A stretch of DNA of 20,887 bases from an uncultured Clostridia bacterium (GTDB lineage: Bacteria; Bacillota; Clostridia; Oscillospirales; Oscillospiraceae): positions 1 to 20,887 of the forward strand of contig CAMFZO010000009.1 of the NCBI GenBank assembly GCA_946006895.1, given 5' to 3'. A program made the translations under genes and the position numbers. Of this stretch, positions 1 to 6,103 are shown one piece after another. Numbering within the stretch: the stretch's first letter is position 1; each line of letters begins with the position of its first letter. The notes under the pieces were generated by a model. It was not told the origin of the DNA. It ran no database searches and worked only from the letters and a program-made list of their open reading frames with translations.

Positions 1-17
1 ATGTGTATAAGAGACAG
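1..17 (+). other. Sequencing adapter remnant (Tn5 mosaic end, Nextera)
   Basis: The first 17 bases, atgtgtataagagacag, are the 3' part of the 19-bp Tn5 mosaic end used in tagmentation libraries. It is followed directly by biological sequence at base 18. It is not part of the organism's genome and should be trimmed. It also shows that the contig edge is a library fragment end, so the gene beginning nearby may be truncated. Confidence 0.95.
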
Positions 18-34
18 TCCTTGTAGCGCTTCAA

Positions 35-493
35 ATGGAGGAATTAAACTTTTATGAAGTGATCAAGATCGCCCGAGAGAACCCTTGTCATGAAGATTTC
101 TCAAAGAATTCCAGTACGCAAAAGCGGGACTTTCTGCGGAAGTGGAACCACTCCAGAGCAAAAACAGAGGTCCTTTCCCTGGAATCGCTGCAGCAGGACG
201 CGGAGAACCAGCAGGGCGGTCCGCGATGGGAGCCTTCGGATCCCGAGCTCTCTGTAGAGAAGATCGCCGTTGACCACCTCATCGCGGAGGATTTCCTCGA
301 ACAGCTGAACAAAAAGGACAGGAGGATCCTTGAACTGCGCCACCTCGGTTATACGTATTCTGAGATCGCCGGGAAGCTCGGTTTCAAAACGCACAGCGCC
401 GTCCAGAAACGGATTCAATCCATCGGGCGAAGCTTTGAGGCCTATACAGGCATGAAGCTTGGCTTTGAAACAACTAAAAAAGAAAAAGCATGA
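35..493 (+). CDS. Sigma-70 region 4-like regulatory protein (possibly 5'-truncated)
   Basis: This 152-residue basic protein resembles the short sigma-factor-like regulators common in conjugative and mobilizable elements of Firmicutes. The C-terminal half holds a sigma region 4-type helix-turn-helix: residues 93-135 read KKDRRILELRHLGYTYSEIA followed by a basic recognition helix around KTHSAVQKRI. Residues 28-52 (RDFLRKWNHSRAKTEVLSLE) form a basic stretch also seen in this group. It would act as a DNA-binding transcription factor for element genes. The ATG at 35 has no convincing Shine-Dalgarno, and the frame stays open to the contig edge at 18, so the true start may lie upstream. A terminator at 562-604 closes the transcript. 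Family assignment is by motif only; promoter targets are unknown. Confidence 0.7.
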   Translation: MEELNFYEVIKIARENPCHEDFSKNSSTQKRDFLRKWNHSRAKTEVLSLESLQQDAENQQGGPRWEPSDPELSVEKIAVDHLIAEDFLEQLNKKDRRILELRHLGYTYSEIAGKLGFKTHSAVQKRIQSIGRSFEAYTGMKLGFETTKKEKA

Positions 494-561
494 AAAAATT
501 ATAGAAAAAATTTTCGTGGCATGGAACAATTTGCCGTTTTAATGTCGTATATGAGTAGATG

Positions 562-604
562 CCCCAGAACAGTCTCTGATTTCCAGCGACTGTTTTGGGG
601 TTTT
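562..604 (+). terminator. Rho-independent terminator after the sigma-like gene
   Basis: A 13-bp stem pairs ccccagaacagtc (562-574) with gactgttttgggg (588-600), with one G-U pair and a 13-nt loop, and is followed by tttt. It ends the sigma-like transcript and separates it from the excisionase-like gene. Confidence 0.8.
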
Positions 605-672
605 CCGTATATATCAAATAACTGGTCTCACTTTTTGAGAGCGGTTTGTTTTGGAGGTGATTGAATGTAAGC

Positions 673-762
673 ATGAACAGAAACCCAGATCAGGCGGATG
701 GCCGGCCTTTTCCGGGTCCGAAACGGCCAAATCTGAACGAAAGGAGAAAGCACCATGTATAA
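673..762 (+). CDS. Possible 29-residue leader peptide upstream of the HTH gene
   Basis: An ATG at 673 opens a 29-codon frame rich in Pro, Arg and Asn (MNRNPDQADGRPFPGPKRPN...), whose TAA (760-762) lies inside the start of the next gene (ATG 755). This is an arrangement suited to translational coupling. A very strong Shine-Dalgarno, ggaggtga at 653-660, lies 12 nt before this ATG. A closer ATG at 665, 4 nt from the Shine-Dalgarno, is followed at once by TAA. So the ribosome site addresses either a start-stop pair or this peptide. No homologue is recognised and expression is unproven. Confidence 0.3.
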   Translation: MNRNPDQADGRPFPGPKRPNLNERRKHHV

Positions 763-961
763 GAGCTACGATGAACTGCCCAGCGTTCTCAGCGTGAAGG
801 AGCTGAAGGACTTCCTGGGTATCTCCCGCGCCGGGGCTTATCAGCTTCTGCATCGGCAAGACTTCCCGACCCTGCACGTTGCTTCCCGCCTGCTGGTAGC
901 GAAGGATAAGCTGCTGGCTTGGATGGAGCAGAACACGGACAGCCTGGAAAGCGTACAGTAA
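755..961 (+). CDS. Excisionase-like small helix-turn-helix DNA-binding protein
   Basis: This 68-residue protein is built almost entirely of one excisionase/MerR-like winged-helix domain (HTH_17 type). The helix-turn-helix is LSVKELKDFLGISRAGAYQL at residues 12-31, followed by a short wing (FPTLHVASRLLVAKDKLLAW). Proteins of this size and fold are recombination directionality factors or small regulators in elements with tyrosine integrases. An Xis role with the integrase at 4732 is a reasonable inference, although the two genes are 4 kb apart. The start is well supported by aaaggag at 740-746, 8 nt before the ATG. A strong terminator follows the stop codon directly, so the gene forms a short transcription unit with the possible leader upstream. 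Confidence 0.8.
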   Translation: MYKSYDELPSVLSVKELKDFLGISRAGAYQLLHRQDFPTLHVASRLLVAKDKLLAWMEQNTDSLESVQ

Positions 962-1018
962 AAAACGGCCGTTTCCGAATCGCCTGCTGCAACAGGCGGG
1001 AAACAGCCGCTTTTATTT
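961..1018 (+). terminator. Strong rho-independent terminator after the HTH gene
   Basis: A long imperfect hairpin has cggc (966-969) and gtttcc (971-976) pairing with ggaaac (999-1004) and gccg (1006-1009), interrupted by one C-A mismatch. It is capped by an inner stem, cgcctg/caggcg (981-986/993-998). A T-rich tail (cttttattt) follows. It starts at the last base of the HTH gene's stop codon. Confidence 0.85.
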
Positions 1019-1408
1019 GGTCCTGTATGCAGTATAGCGTACTTTTGTGAGAAATGCAAGCCCCTATTTTCCCATAAAGTCCTCTATACTCCCATAGGCT
1101 CCCGCAAACACACTCTCGCCCGGACGAGACGCAGGCCGCGTCGAGGGAGGCTGCGGGAAGACCGCAGTACGGTTTTCCCGCACAGGGCAGCCGCAATCCA
1201 GGCTGCCCGCGCAGGGGATTTGGAGCCGCAAGGCTTCAGATCTCCGGCGTAGGCTGTCGGAACAGCCGCATCCCCCTCGGAGAGCCCACGACATCTTTGC
1301 AGCTCCGCTGAAAGTGTCATAGTGGGTCATACACTTTGAAAAAGGTGTATGACCTCCCCGTCGCGGCCTTCTGTCTCGCTCCGGGCTCCGTACTGAAAGG
1401 AGATGCTT
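1019..1408. other. Non-coding, hairpin-rich region upstream of the relaxase gene
   Basis: No credible gene lies between the terminator at 1018 and the relaxase start at 1409. The region holds three compact hairpins. The first is a 12-bp stem, tgcgggaagacc/ggttttcccgca (1152-1163/1171-1182, one G-U pair). The second is an 8-bp perfect stem, gggcagcc/ggctgccc (1185-1192/1201-1208). The third is a 6-bp stem with tetraloop cgga, ggctgt/acagcc (1252-1257/1262-1267). The candidate oriT follows at 1311-1354. The open minus-strand frame spanning this area looks like a shadow of GC-rich sequence. The hairpins may belong to the transfer origin, to a regulatory RNA, or to both. Confidence 0.6.
1311..1354 (+). 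other. Candidate origin of transfer (oriT), pMV158/MobV type
   Basis: Two overlapping inverted repeats lie 55 bp before the MobV gene. One is aaagtgt/acacttt (1311-1317/1331-1337), which leaves catagtgggtcat in its loop. The other is ggtcatacac/gtgtatgacc (1325-1334/1345-1354). The loop contains TAGTGGG followed by TCATAC, resembling the MobV nick region of pMV158 (TAGTGTG, cleaved before TTATAC). By analogy the nick would fall between 1326 and 1327. Overlapping alternative hairpins that expose the nick site are also a feature of pMV158 oriT. The comparison is from memory; the repeats themselves are read directly. Confidence 0.6.
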
Positions 1409-2794
1409 ATGGCAAGAAACGACGGCGTTGACCGTACCGTTGTCCGCGAGAAAGGTTATCAACGCAGCGGCATCGGCCTTCGGGAGCGCCACAACGAACG
1501 CAAAAACGAATCGTACTCCAACCCGGATATCGTGCCGGAGCGGAGCAAACTGAACATCCATTTCAAACAGCCGGACGCCAGCTATGAAAGCGTCCTGAAC
1601 CACATGCTGAACGATAAGACCATCTCGGACAGAGGCCTGCGCGACAACGCCAAGGTCTTCGGCGAGATGGTCTTCGACGTGAATACGGCCTATTTCGATT
1701 CCCGAGGCGGCTATGATTTCGCAAAGGACTTCTTCACGGAAGCCTACCGCTGCGCCGTCCGGATCGTCGGCGGAGAGCAGTACATCGTCTCCGCCGTCAT
1801 GCACGCTGACGAGCGCAACCGCAGTCTTTCGGACGAGCTGGGCAGGGACGTCTACCACTACCACCTGCACGTCGTGTACGTCCCCGTTGTGGTCAAGGAG
1901 ATCCTCTGGAGCAAACGCTGTAAGGACCCTGCCCTGCGCGGGACGGTCAAGGAACGGATCGCACAGATCAGCCACAGCAAAAAGTGGAGGTCGCCGCCCA
2001 TGCTGGACGACGAAGGCCGCCCGGTCATCGGCTCCAACGGGAAGCCGGTCCTGGAAAACTCCTATTCGCTTCTCCAGGATCACTTCTTCGAACACATGGA
2101 GAGCGCCGGCTATTACGATCTCCAGAGAGGCGAACGCGGCAGCGACGACGTTCACCTGTCCGTCCTCCAGCTCAAAACCAAGAAGGAGCAGGAACGGCTC
2201 ACCGCGCTGCAGGAGCGGTCCGGCCAGGCGGAAAAGACCCTGGAGTCCTTGAACCAGGAGCAGACGCAGGGCCGGGAGAAGGTCGAGCAGCTGTCTCAGA
2301 CGGTAGAGCAGTTCGAGGAACGGCTGGAGCGCCTGGCCCCAAAGGTCAAGGACGTGGAGCAGCTGGTCGGAATGAACGTCCAAAGCACCGAAGAACTGCT
2401 GCCGGAGGCGGCGGCTCTGGAGACCGGAAAGCACTACCGCTCCGGCAAGGCCTTCGACGTGGTGGACAAGCTGCGGAAATGGCTGCTGGCCCTCTACCGG
2501 AAGTATCTGGACCTCAAGCAGGATTATCAGGATCTGCGCCAGAAGTATGCCAGGGAGGCCAAGGCCCGCGACTATTATGAAGAGCGGACCTGGACGCTGG
2601 AAAAGGAGAACGACAGCCTGAAGGGAAAGTCCCGGGATCTGGATCGTGTCCGTCTGGCTTTGGGCGGGGAGACCGTCGATAACGCCATCGAATGGGCGAA
2701 GGACCGGGAAATGGCTGCGCTTGCGGCCTCTTCTCCGGGGCGCGGAGCCGTTTCCCGCACCGGCGAAAACCGCTCCGATTGGGACGTCAGATAA
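1409..2794 (+). CDS. MobV-family relaxase (Mob/Pre plasmid mobilization protein)
   Basis: This 461-residue protein nicks oriT and pilots the single strand during helper-assisted conjugation. It carries the MobV (Mob_Pre) motifs in order. The N-terminal motif is HNER...NPDI..ERS (residues 28-46). The metal-binding motif is HADE at 132-135 followed by YHYHLHVVYVPV at 149-160; in most family members the two parts are closer together. The His triad and the acidic DE pair are intact. From about residue 250 to 330 and again near 390-415 the sequence is Glu/Gln/Leu-rich and likely coiled coil, as usual for the C-terminal half. ATG 1409 is preferred over ATG 1403 because aaaggag (1396-1402) abuts the latter but lies 6 nt from the former. 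The candidate oriT is directly upstream. No coupling protein is in the window, so transfer would need a helper. Confidence 0.92.
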   Translation: MARNDGVDRTVVREKGYQRSGIGLRERHNERKNESYSNPDIVPERSKLNIHFKQPDASYESVLNHMLNDKTISDRGLRDNAKVFGEMVFDVNTAYFDSRGGYDFAKDFFTEAYRCAVRIVGGEQYIVSAVMHADERNRSLSDELGRDVYHYHLHVVYVPVVVKEILWSKRCKDPALRGTVKERIAQISHSKKWRSPPMLDDEGRPVIGSNGKPVLENSYSLLQDHFFEHMESAGYYDLQRGERGSDDVHLSVLQLKTKKEQERLTALQERSGQAEKTLESLNQEQTQGREKVEQLSQTVEQFEERLERLAPKVKDVEQLVGMNVQSTEELLPEAAALETGKHYRSGKAFDVVDKLRKWLLALYRKYLDLKQDYQDLRQKYAREAKARDYYEERTWTLEKENDSLKGKSRDLDRVRLALGGETVDNAIEWAKDREMAALAASSPGRGAVSRTGENRSDWDVR

Positions 2795-2956
2795 TTCCGT
2801 CTTGACCTGTAGGAATTGCAAATCACACCACAGAAGCAGTCCCAATGCTACAACGGGTCATTGGGGCTGCTTCTATCGAAAAATCGGCCTCTTTTTCCGG
2901 GTCTTGACCCGGACGCGGAGGGCCGAAAAAAGACTGATTTTACGGAGGGATCCATT
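2795..2956. other. Intergenic region with two strong stem-loops
   Basis: A 16-bp stem pairs agaagcagtcccaatg (2832-2847) with cattggggctgcttct (2859-2874) around an 11-nt loop, with one G-U pair. A second structure has an inner stem tccgggtc/gacccgga (2896-2903/2906-2913) inside an outer stem tcggcc/ggccga (2884-2889/2921-2926). Neither stem is followed by a clear T-tract on the plus strand, so they are not typical terminators. They may be mRNA-processing, attenuation or single-strand replication structures. The Shine-Dalgarno of the next gene, ggaggg (2944-2949), is outside both stems. Confidence 0.6.
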
Positions 2957-3247
2957 TTGAAAAAGAAAGAGAAATTCACCCAGGTTTACTTCAACGAGGC
3001 CGATCCCGTCATGGAGATTGACACCCACAATACGAATCTCAAGCACCGGCTCGCCGCTTTTGCGCGACAGTACCCCGATCTGTGCCGGATCGTGTCTGAC
3101 GACGGCGAGGGCCGCATGAGCTTCGAGATCGACAAGCGCCGCTGCGCTTTCCGCCTGACGGCTCCCTATTCCGAGGAACGGAAGCAGGGCCTCCGGGAAG
3201 CGGCACAGGCGCAGGGCATCCACACCAGGGAGGCGCATCATGGATAA
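2957..3247 (+). CDS. Small hypothetical protein encoded upstream of the helicase
   Basis: This 96-residue charged protein has no recognised domain. The start is taken as TTG 2957, giving MKKKEKFTQVYFNEADPV..., because ggaggg at 2944-2949 lies 7 nt upstream. The frame stays open further upstream, but that part overlaps the hairpin region and lacks a ribosome site. The sequence is soluble-looking, with no signal peptide or membrane segment. The basic start, a central Asp/Glu/Arg-rich region (SDDGEGRMSFEIDKRRCAFR) and the His-rich end (THTREAHHG-like) are its only marked traits. Its stop overlaps the helicase start by 8 bp, so the two are probably translationally coupled and may work together in element maintenance. 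That partnership is inferred from position only. Confidence 0.7.
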   Translation: MKKKEKFTQVYFNEADPVMEIDTHNTNLKHRLAAFARQYPDLCRIVSDDGEGRMSFEIDKRRCAFRLTAPYSEERKQGLREAAQAQGIHTREAHHG

Positions 3248-4508
3248 GGAAGCTGCCGCCAAGCTTCGGGAGCAGCTCCGGCCCCACCTGAAGGACTTCC
3301 TGCGAAACGGGAACGTGGACTTTTATCCGCCGGCGCTGACGGTCTGCCCGCATTGTGGCGGGCAGGCGGGGCTCAACGAGGACGGCACCTGGCTCTGCCC
3401 CAAGCTGACCGGCTGCGGAGCCGGAGGCGACGTGGTGGATTACGCCATGGAGAACCTGCGGATGCCGGAGAATGAGGCGATTCGCTTTCTCTGCCGGATG
3501 TTCGGGATCAGGATTACAGAATTGGATTACGTCACTTCCGACGAGGTCATGGACATGGAGTTCCATGACCCCGTTTTCGTAGTGGACGGATTGCTTTCCA
3601 AGGGGCTGACCCTCTTCGCCGGAACGTCCAAGATCGGCAAATCCTGGCTCGCCCTCTGGCTCGCGCACCGGATCTCCACCGGGCAGAGCGTCTGGGGTTT
3701 TGCCAGCCGGCCCTGCGAGGTCGTGTACCTCTGTCTGGAGGACACGCTGGACCGCCTGCAGCGGCGTCTCATCGAGGTCACGGGCGGCGAGACCGGAACG
3801 ATCTATCTTGCCACGGACGCTGAGATCATGGGCAACGGCCTGGAGGAGCAGCTGATCGGTTTTCTGTCCACGCACCCGAAGGTCGGCATCGTCATCATCG
3901 ACACCCTGCAGAAGATCCGGGAGCTGGGCTCCGAGAAGGCGGGCTACGCCGGGGACTACAACGCTATGACGCGGCTGAAGGGCATTGCGGACCGCTTCGG
4001 CGTCACGCTCCTGGCTATCCACCACACCCGGAAGGCAAAATCCAACGATCCCTTTCAGATGGTCTCCGGCACCACCGGCCTCATGGGCTGCGCGGACAAC
4101 ACCTTCGTCATGCTCAAGGATAACCGGGCGGACAACCGGACCAAGCTCTTCGGCACAGGGCGGGATATCCGGGATATGGAGCTGTCCCTGTGCTTCCGGA
4201 AGAATCCGATGGATTGGGTTCTGGAGGACTGCACGGTGGGCAGCTTCAGGCCGTCCAGGGACCGGGAGCTTACGCAGATTGCCGCCTTTATCCTGGAACA
4301 ACAGACCTGGGAGGGAACGGCGACAGAGCTCGCCGAAGCCCTGACAGCCCAGGATGCGGAGTTCGACGTAAAGCCCAACGCTCTGGTCCGTATCCTCAAC
4401 GCCAACGCGAGCCTGCTGGCCGAGCACTATGGATTTCAGTTCAGCGCGAAGCGCGTCGGCAACGCAAAGCTCCTCCGGCTCACAGCCGGGGAAGCGGAAT
4501 CGATCTGA
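3240..4508 (+). CDS. RepA-like AAA/RecA-fold helicase with N-terminal zinc finger
   Basis: This 422-residue protein is a probable replicative or accessory DNA helicase of the element. Residues 36-59 hold a primase-type zinc-finger pattern (CPHC at 36-39, then Cys53 and Cys59, followed by GAGGDVVDY), like the DNA-binding finger of DnaG/phage primases. The RecA-like core follows: Walker A GTSKIGKS at 128-135, a strand-end acidic segment YLCLED at 163-168, Walker B GIVIIDT at 216-222, and a sensor stretch LLAIHHTRKAK at 257-267. The fold is that of the RepA/AAA_25 ATPases of RSF1010-type plasmids and prophages. The C-terminal 80 residues look like a small winged-helix module. The gene overlaps the preceding small protein by 8 bp. 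The iteron array begins 6 bp after its stop, which supports a role in initiating replication at that site. Confidence 0.85.
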   Translation: MDKEAAAKLREQLRPHLKDFLRNGNVDFYPPALTVCPHCGGQAGLNEDGTWLCPKLTGCGAGGDVVDYAMENLRMPENEAIRFLCRMFGIRITELDYVTSDEVMDMEFHDPVFVVDGLLSKGLTLFAGTSKIGKSWLALWLAHRISTGQSVWGFASRPCEVVYLCLEDTLDRLQRRLIEVTGGETGTIYLATDAEIMGNGLEEQLIGFLSTHPKVGIVIIDTLQKIRELGSEKAGYAGDYNAMTRLKGIADRFGVTLLAIHHTRKAKSNDPFQMVSGTTGLMGCADNTFVMLKDNRADNRTKLFGTGRDIRDMELSLCFRKNPMDWVLEDCTVGSFRPSRDRELTQIAAFILEQQTWEGTATELAEALTAQDAEFDVKPNALVRILNANASLLAEHYGFQFSAKRVGNAKLLRLTAGEAESI

Positions 4509-4513
4509 CCCAC

Positions 4514-4584
4514 GTGCGATATGTACGGTATGTGCGATATTGTTCCCACTGGAGGAAATACCGTACATATCGCACATATCGTAC
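4514..4584. repeat. Six 9-bp iterons in two opposed triplets (candidate origin or operator)
   Basis: Three contiguous copies on the plus strand read GTGCGATAT (4514-4522), GTACGGTAT (4523-4531) and GTGCGATAT (4532-4540). After a 17-bp spacer, three contiguous copies face the other way: ATACCGTAC (4558-4566), ATATCGCAC (4567-4575) and ATATCGTAC (4576-4584). Reverse-complemented, these fit the same consensus GTRCGRTAT. The array lies between the helicase and integrase genes. It could be a replication origin bound by a Rep protein, an operator, or arm-type integrase sites. A DNA hairpin pairing 4519-4531 with 4558-4570 is also possible. Confidence 0.9.
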
Positions 4585-4648
4585 AGACACAGTCATTACG
4601 CACAAAATCATGGAAGAAACTTTGTAAAAAACGACAGGTAGAAACTTC

Positions 4649-4677
4649 TTGCAATCCACCGCAATCGGATATATTAT
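4649..4677 (+). promoter_or_regulatory. Sigma-70/SigA promoter for the integrase
   Basis: A -35 box ttgcaa (4649-4654) and a -10 box tattat (4672-4677) are separated by 17 bp. The integrase ATG lies 55 bp further on, with a gagagg-type ribosome site. This suggests the integrase is transcribed separately from the upstream helicase, with the iterons lying just before the promoter. Confidence 0.6.
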
Positions 4678-4731
4678 GTAAACCGAAATGGACTGGCAAG
4701 AACATTTCATTTCTACAGAAAGAGAGGTATT

Positions 4732-5925
4732 ATGCCAACAAAGAAACGCCGCGACGCCGGAAGCGGCACCATTCGCCAAAGAGCAGACGGCAGATGGGAG
4801 GGCCGGTACACGGTCGGCTACGATCCGAAAACAGGAAAGCAGCTCACACACTCCATCTATGGTAAAACAAAACGCGAGGTCCGAGACAAGCTCAACAAAA
4901 CCCTGACAGAGATCCAGGAAGGCGCTTATATCGAACCGACGAACATGACAGTAGGGCAGTGGCTGGACACTTGGCTGAAGGAATACAAGGTCAATGTCCG
5001 ACCGGAAACCAAGGCCAGCTACGAAATGCACATCCGGGTCCATCTGAAACCGGACCTCGGGAAAATCCGCCTGAACAAGCTTACAACCCATCAGATCCAG
5101 CTTCTGTACAACAAGCTAATCAATGAACGGGGCTTGTCTCCCAAGACCGTAAAGAATGCCCACGGAGCCCTGCACGCAGCTCTGGAGCAGGCAAAGATCA
5201 ACGGATACCTTCGCATCAATCCATCCGAAGGCGTTGTCCTTCCAAGAATTGAGAAGGAGGAGATCAAAGCGATGGATACCGAGGACGTAAGCGCTTTTCT
5301 CAAGGCAATCAAGGGAGACCCGTATGAGCTGCCGTTATTCGTCGATTTGTTTACGGGACTCCGGCAGGGGGAACTGCTCGGCCTGACCTGGGACTGCGTA
5401 GACTTTGAAAAGGGAACGATACTGGTCAACAAGCAGCACAACCGGGCAAAGGGCGAGAAGGAGTTTCATTTTTCCCCGCTGAAGAACAGCAGACCGCGCA
5501 GCCTGACGCCTGCAAGCGCTGTGATGGATGCGCTGCGGGAACAGAAGCGACGCCAGGAGGAATGGGCTAAGGCAGCCGGGTCGGCCTGGGACAATCATGA
5601 GAACCTTGTATTTACGACGGAGCTGGGGCGGTATATCAACAACAAGACCCTTTGGATGAATTTCAAACGTATCGCGAAGGAATTCGGAATGCCGGAGCTT
5701 CGGTTCCACGATCTTCGCCATACCTTCTCGGTCAACAGCCTGCAGGCGGGAGACGATATCAAGACGGTCCAGGAGAATCTCGGACATGCGACAGCGTCCT
5801 TCACCCTTGCCACCTATGCCCATGCGACGCAGGGGATGAAGCGGGAGAGCGCCAACAGAATGGACGCGTTTATCCGATCCGTCCGGGAAGCAGGACAAGC
5901 CCCTGCGCCAGAAGCTGAGCACTGA
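4732..5925 (+). CDS. Tyrosine site-specific integrase (Tn916 Int-like)
   Basis: This 397-residue recombinase excises and integrates the element. The N-terminus (residues 1-65; SGTIRQRADGRWEGRYTVGY) is an AP2-like arm-binding domain. Residues 73-165 form the SAM-like core-binding domain. The catalytic domain has every expected residue: Arg211 in FTGLRQGELLGL, Lys251 in PLKNSRPRSL, His326 and Arg329 in FHDLRHTFS, His352 in LGHA, and nucleophile Tyr362 in TLATYAHAT. The length is normal for Tn916-type and phage integrases. ATG 4732 is preceded by an aaagagagg ribosome site and a promoter at 4649-4677. The gene points to the tRNA-Tyr/Thr operon 180 bp away, so the attachment site is probably between them. 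The excisionase-like protein at 755 is the likely directionality partner. Confidence 0.95.
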   Translation: MPTKKRRDAGSGTIRQRADGRWEGRYTVGYDPKTGKQLTHSIYGKTKREVRDKLNKTLTEIQEGAYIEPTNMTVGQWLDTWLKEYKVNVRPETKASYEMHIRVHLKPDLGKIRLNKLTTHQIQLLYNKLINERGLSPKTVKNAHGALHAALEQAKINGYLRINPSEGVVLPRIEKEEIKAMDTEDVSAFLKAIKGDPYELPLFVDLFTGLRQGELLGLTWDCVDFEKGTILVNKQHNRAKGEKEFHFSPLKNSRPRSLTPASAVMDALREQKRRQEEWAKAAGSAWDNHENLVFTTELGRYINNKTLWMNFKRIAKEFGMPELRFHDLRHTFSVNSLQAGDDIKTVQENLGHATASFTLATYAHATQGMKRESANRMDAFIRSVREAGQAPAPEAEH

Positions 5926-5939
5926 CGACCACGTTTCCA

Positions 5940-5993
5940 TGGGTCATTTGACCCATTCAGAAACAGGCCTTTAAGTGGTCACTCAAGTGGTCA
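5940..5993. repeat. Short repeats between integrase and tRNA (candidate att arm sites)
   Basis: Two direct copies of aagtggtca (5973-5981 and 5985-5993) repeat with a 12-bp period. Just before them an inverted pair tgggtca/tgaccca (5940-5946/5949-5955) is separated by 2 bp. Their position between the integrase stop and the chromosomal tRNA terminator is where arm-type integrase sites are expected. The core crossover sequence cannot be identified without the other element end or an empty site. Confidence 0.45.
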
Positions 5994-6070
5994 ATGATGC
6001 TGAAAGAAACGAGAAATCGCGATAGCAAGATATAAATGCGAGGAAATGCAGCGATTTTTCACCCTGAAAA

Positions 6071-6103
6071 GCCGAAAACCCGGACGCTTTCGCGTCCGGG
6101 TTT
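6071..6103 (-). terminator. Rho-independent terminator of the tRNA operon
   Basis: A 12-bp perfect stem, aaacccggacgc/gcgtccgggttt (6076-6087/6092-6103), closes a 4-nt loop. Read on the minus strand it is followed by tttt, directly downstream of tRNA-Tyr. Confidence 0.9.

Larger units (their letters stand above)
18..6070. mobile_element. Integrative and mobilizable element, partial (one end missing)
   Basis: The block holds a sigma-factor-like regulator, an excisionase-like HTH protein, a candidate oriT, a MobV relaxase, a RepA-like helicase, an iteron array and a tyrosine integrase. This is the gene set of a mobilizable element that borrows a helper's transfer machinery. The integrase lies at the right end, pointing at a tRNA operon, which is the usual arrangement next to an attachment site. 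The right boundary is not directly visible. It is placed left of the tRNA terminator at 6071 because that terminator belongs to the chromosomal tRNA operon. The left end lies beyond the contig. No type IV secretion genes, coupling protein, resistance gene or other cargo are seen in this part. Confidence 0.75.

Noticed and set aside
1064..2845. 593-codon minus-strand open frame opposite the relaxase gene
   Set aside because: It is antisense to the MobV gene, has no ribosome site and reads as low-complexity Leu/Val/Asp/Gly. The plus-strand frame has conserved motifs, so this is a GC-rich shadow.
2832..2874. 16-bp stem-loop considered as the relaxase terminator
   Set aside because: No T-tract follows directly; the next T-run lies about 17 nt later, inside another structure. 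It is kept as an unexplained structure.
3039..4577. 512-codon minus-strand open frame opposite the helicase
   Set aside because: It is antisense to a protein with intact Walker motifs and zinc finger. No domain is recognisable and the frame crosses the iterons.
4514..4584. Repeat array considered as a CRISPR
   Set aside because: The units are 9 bp, contiguous and inverted around one spacer. There are no 25-35-bp repeats, no unique spacers and no cas genes.
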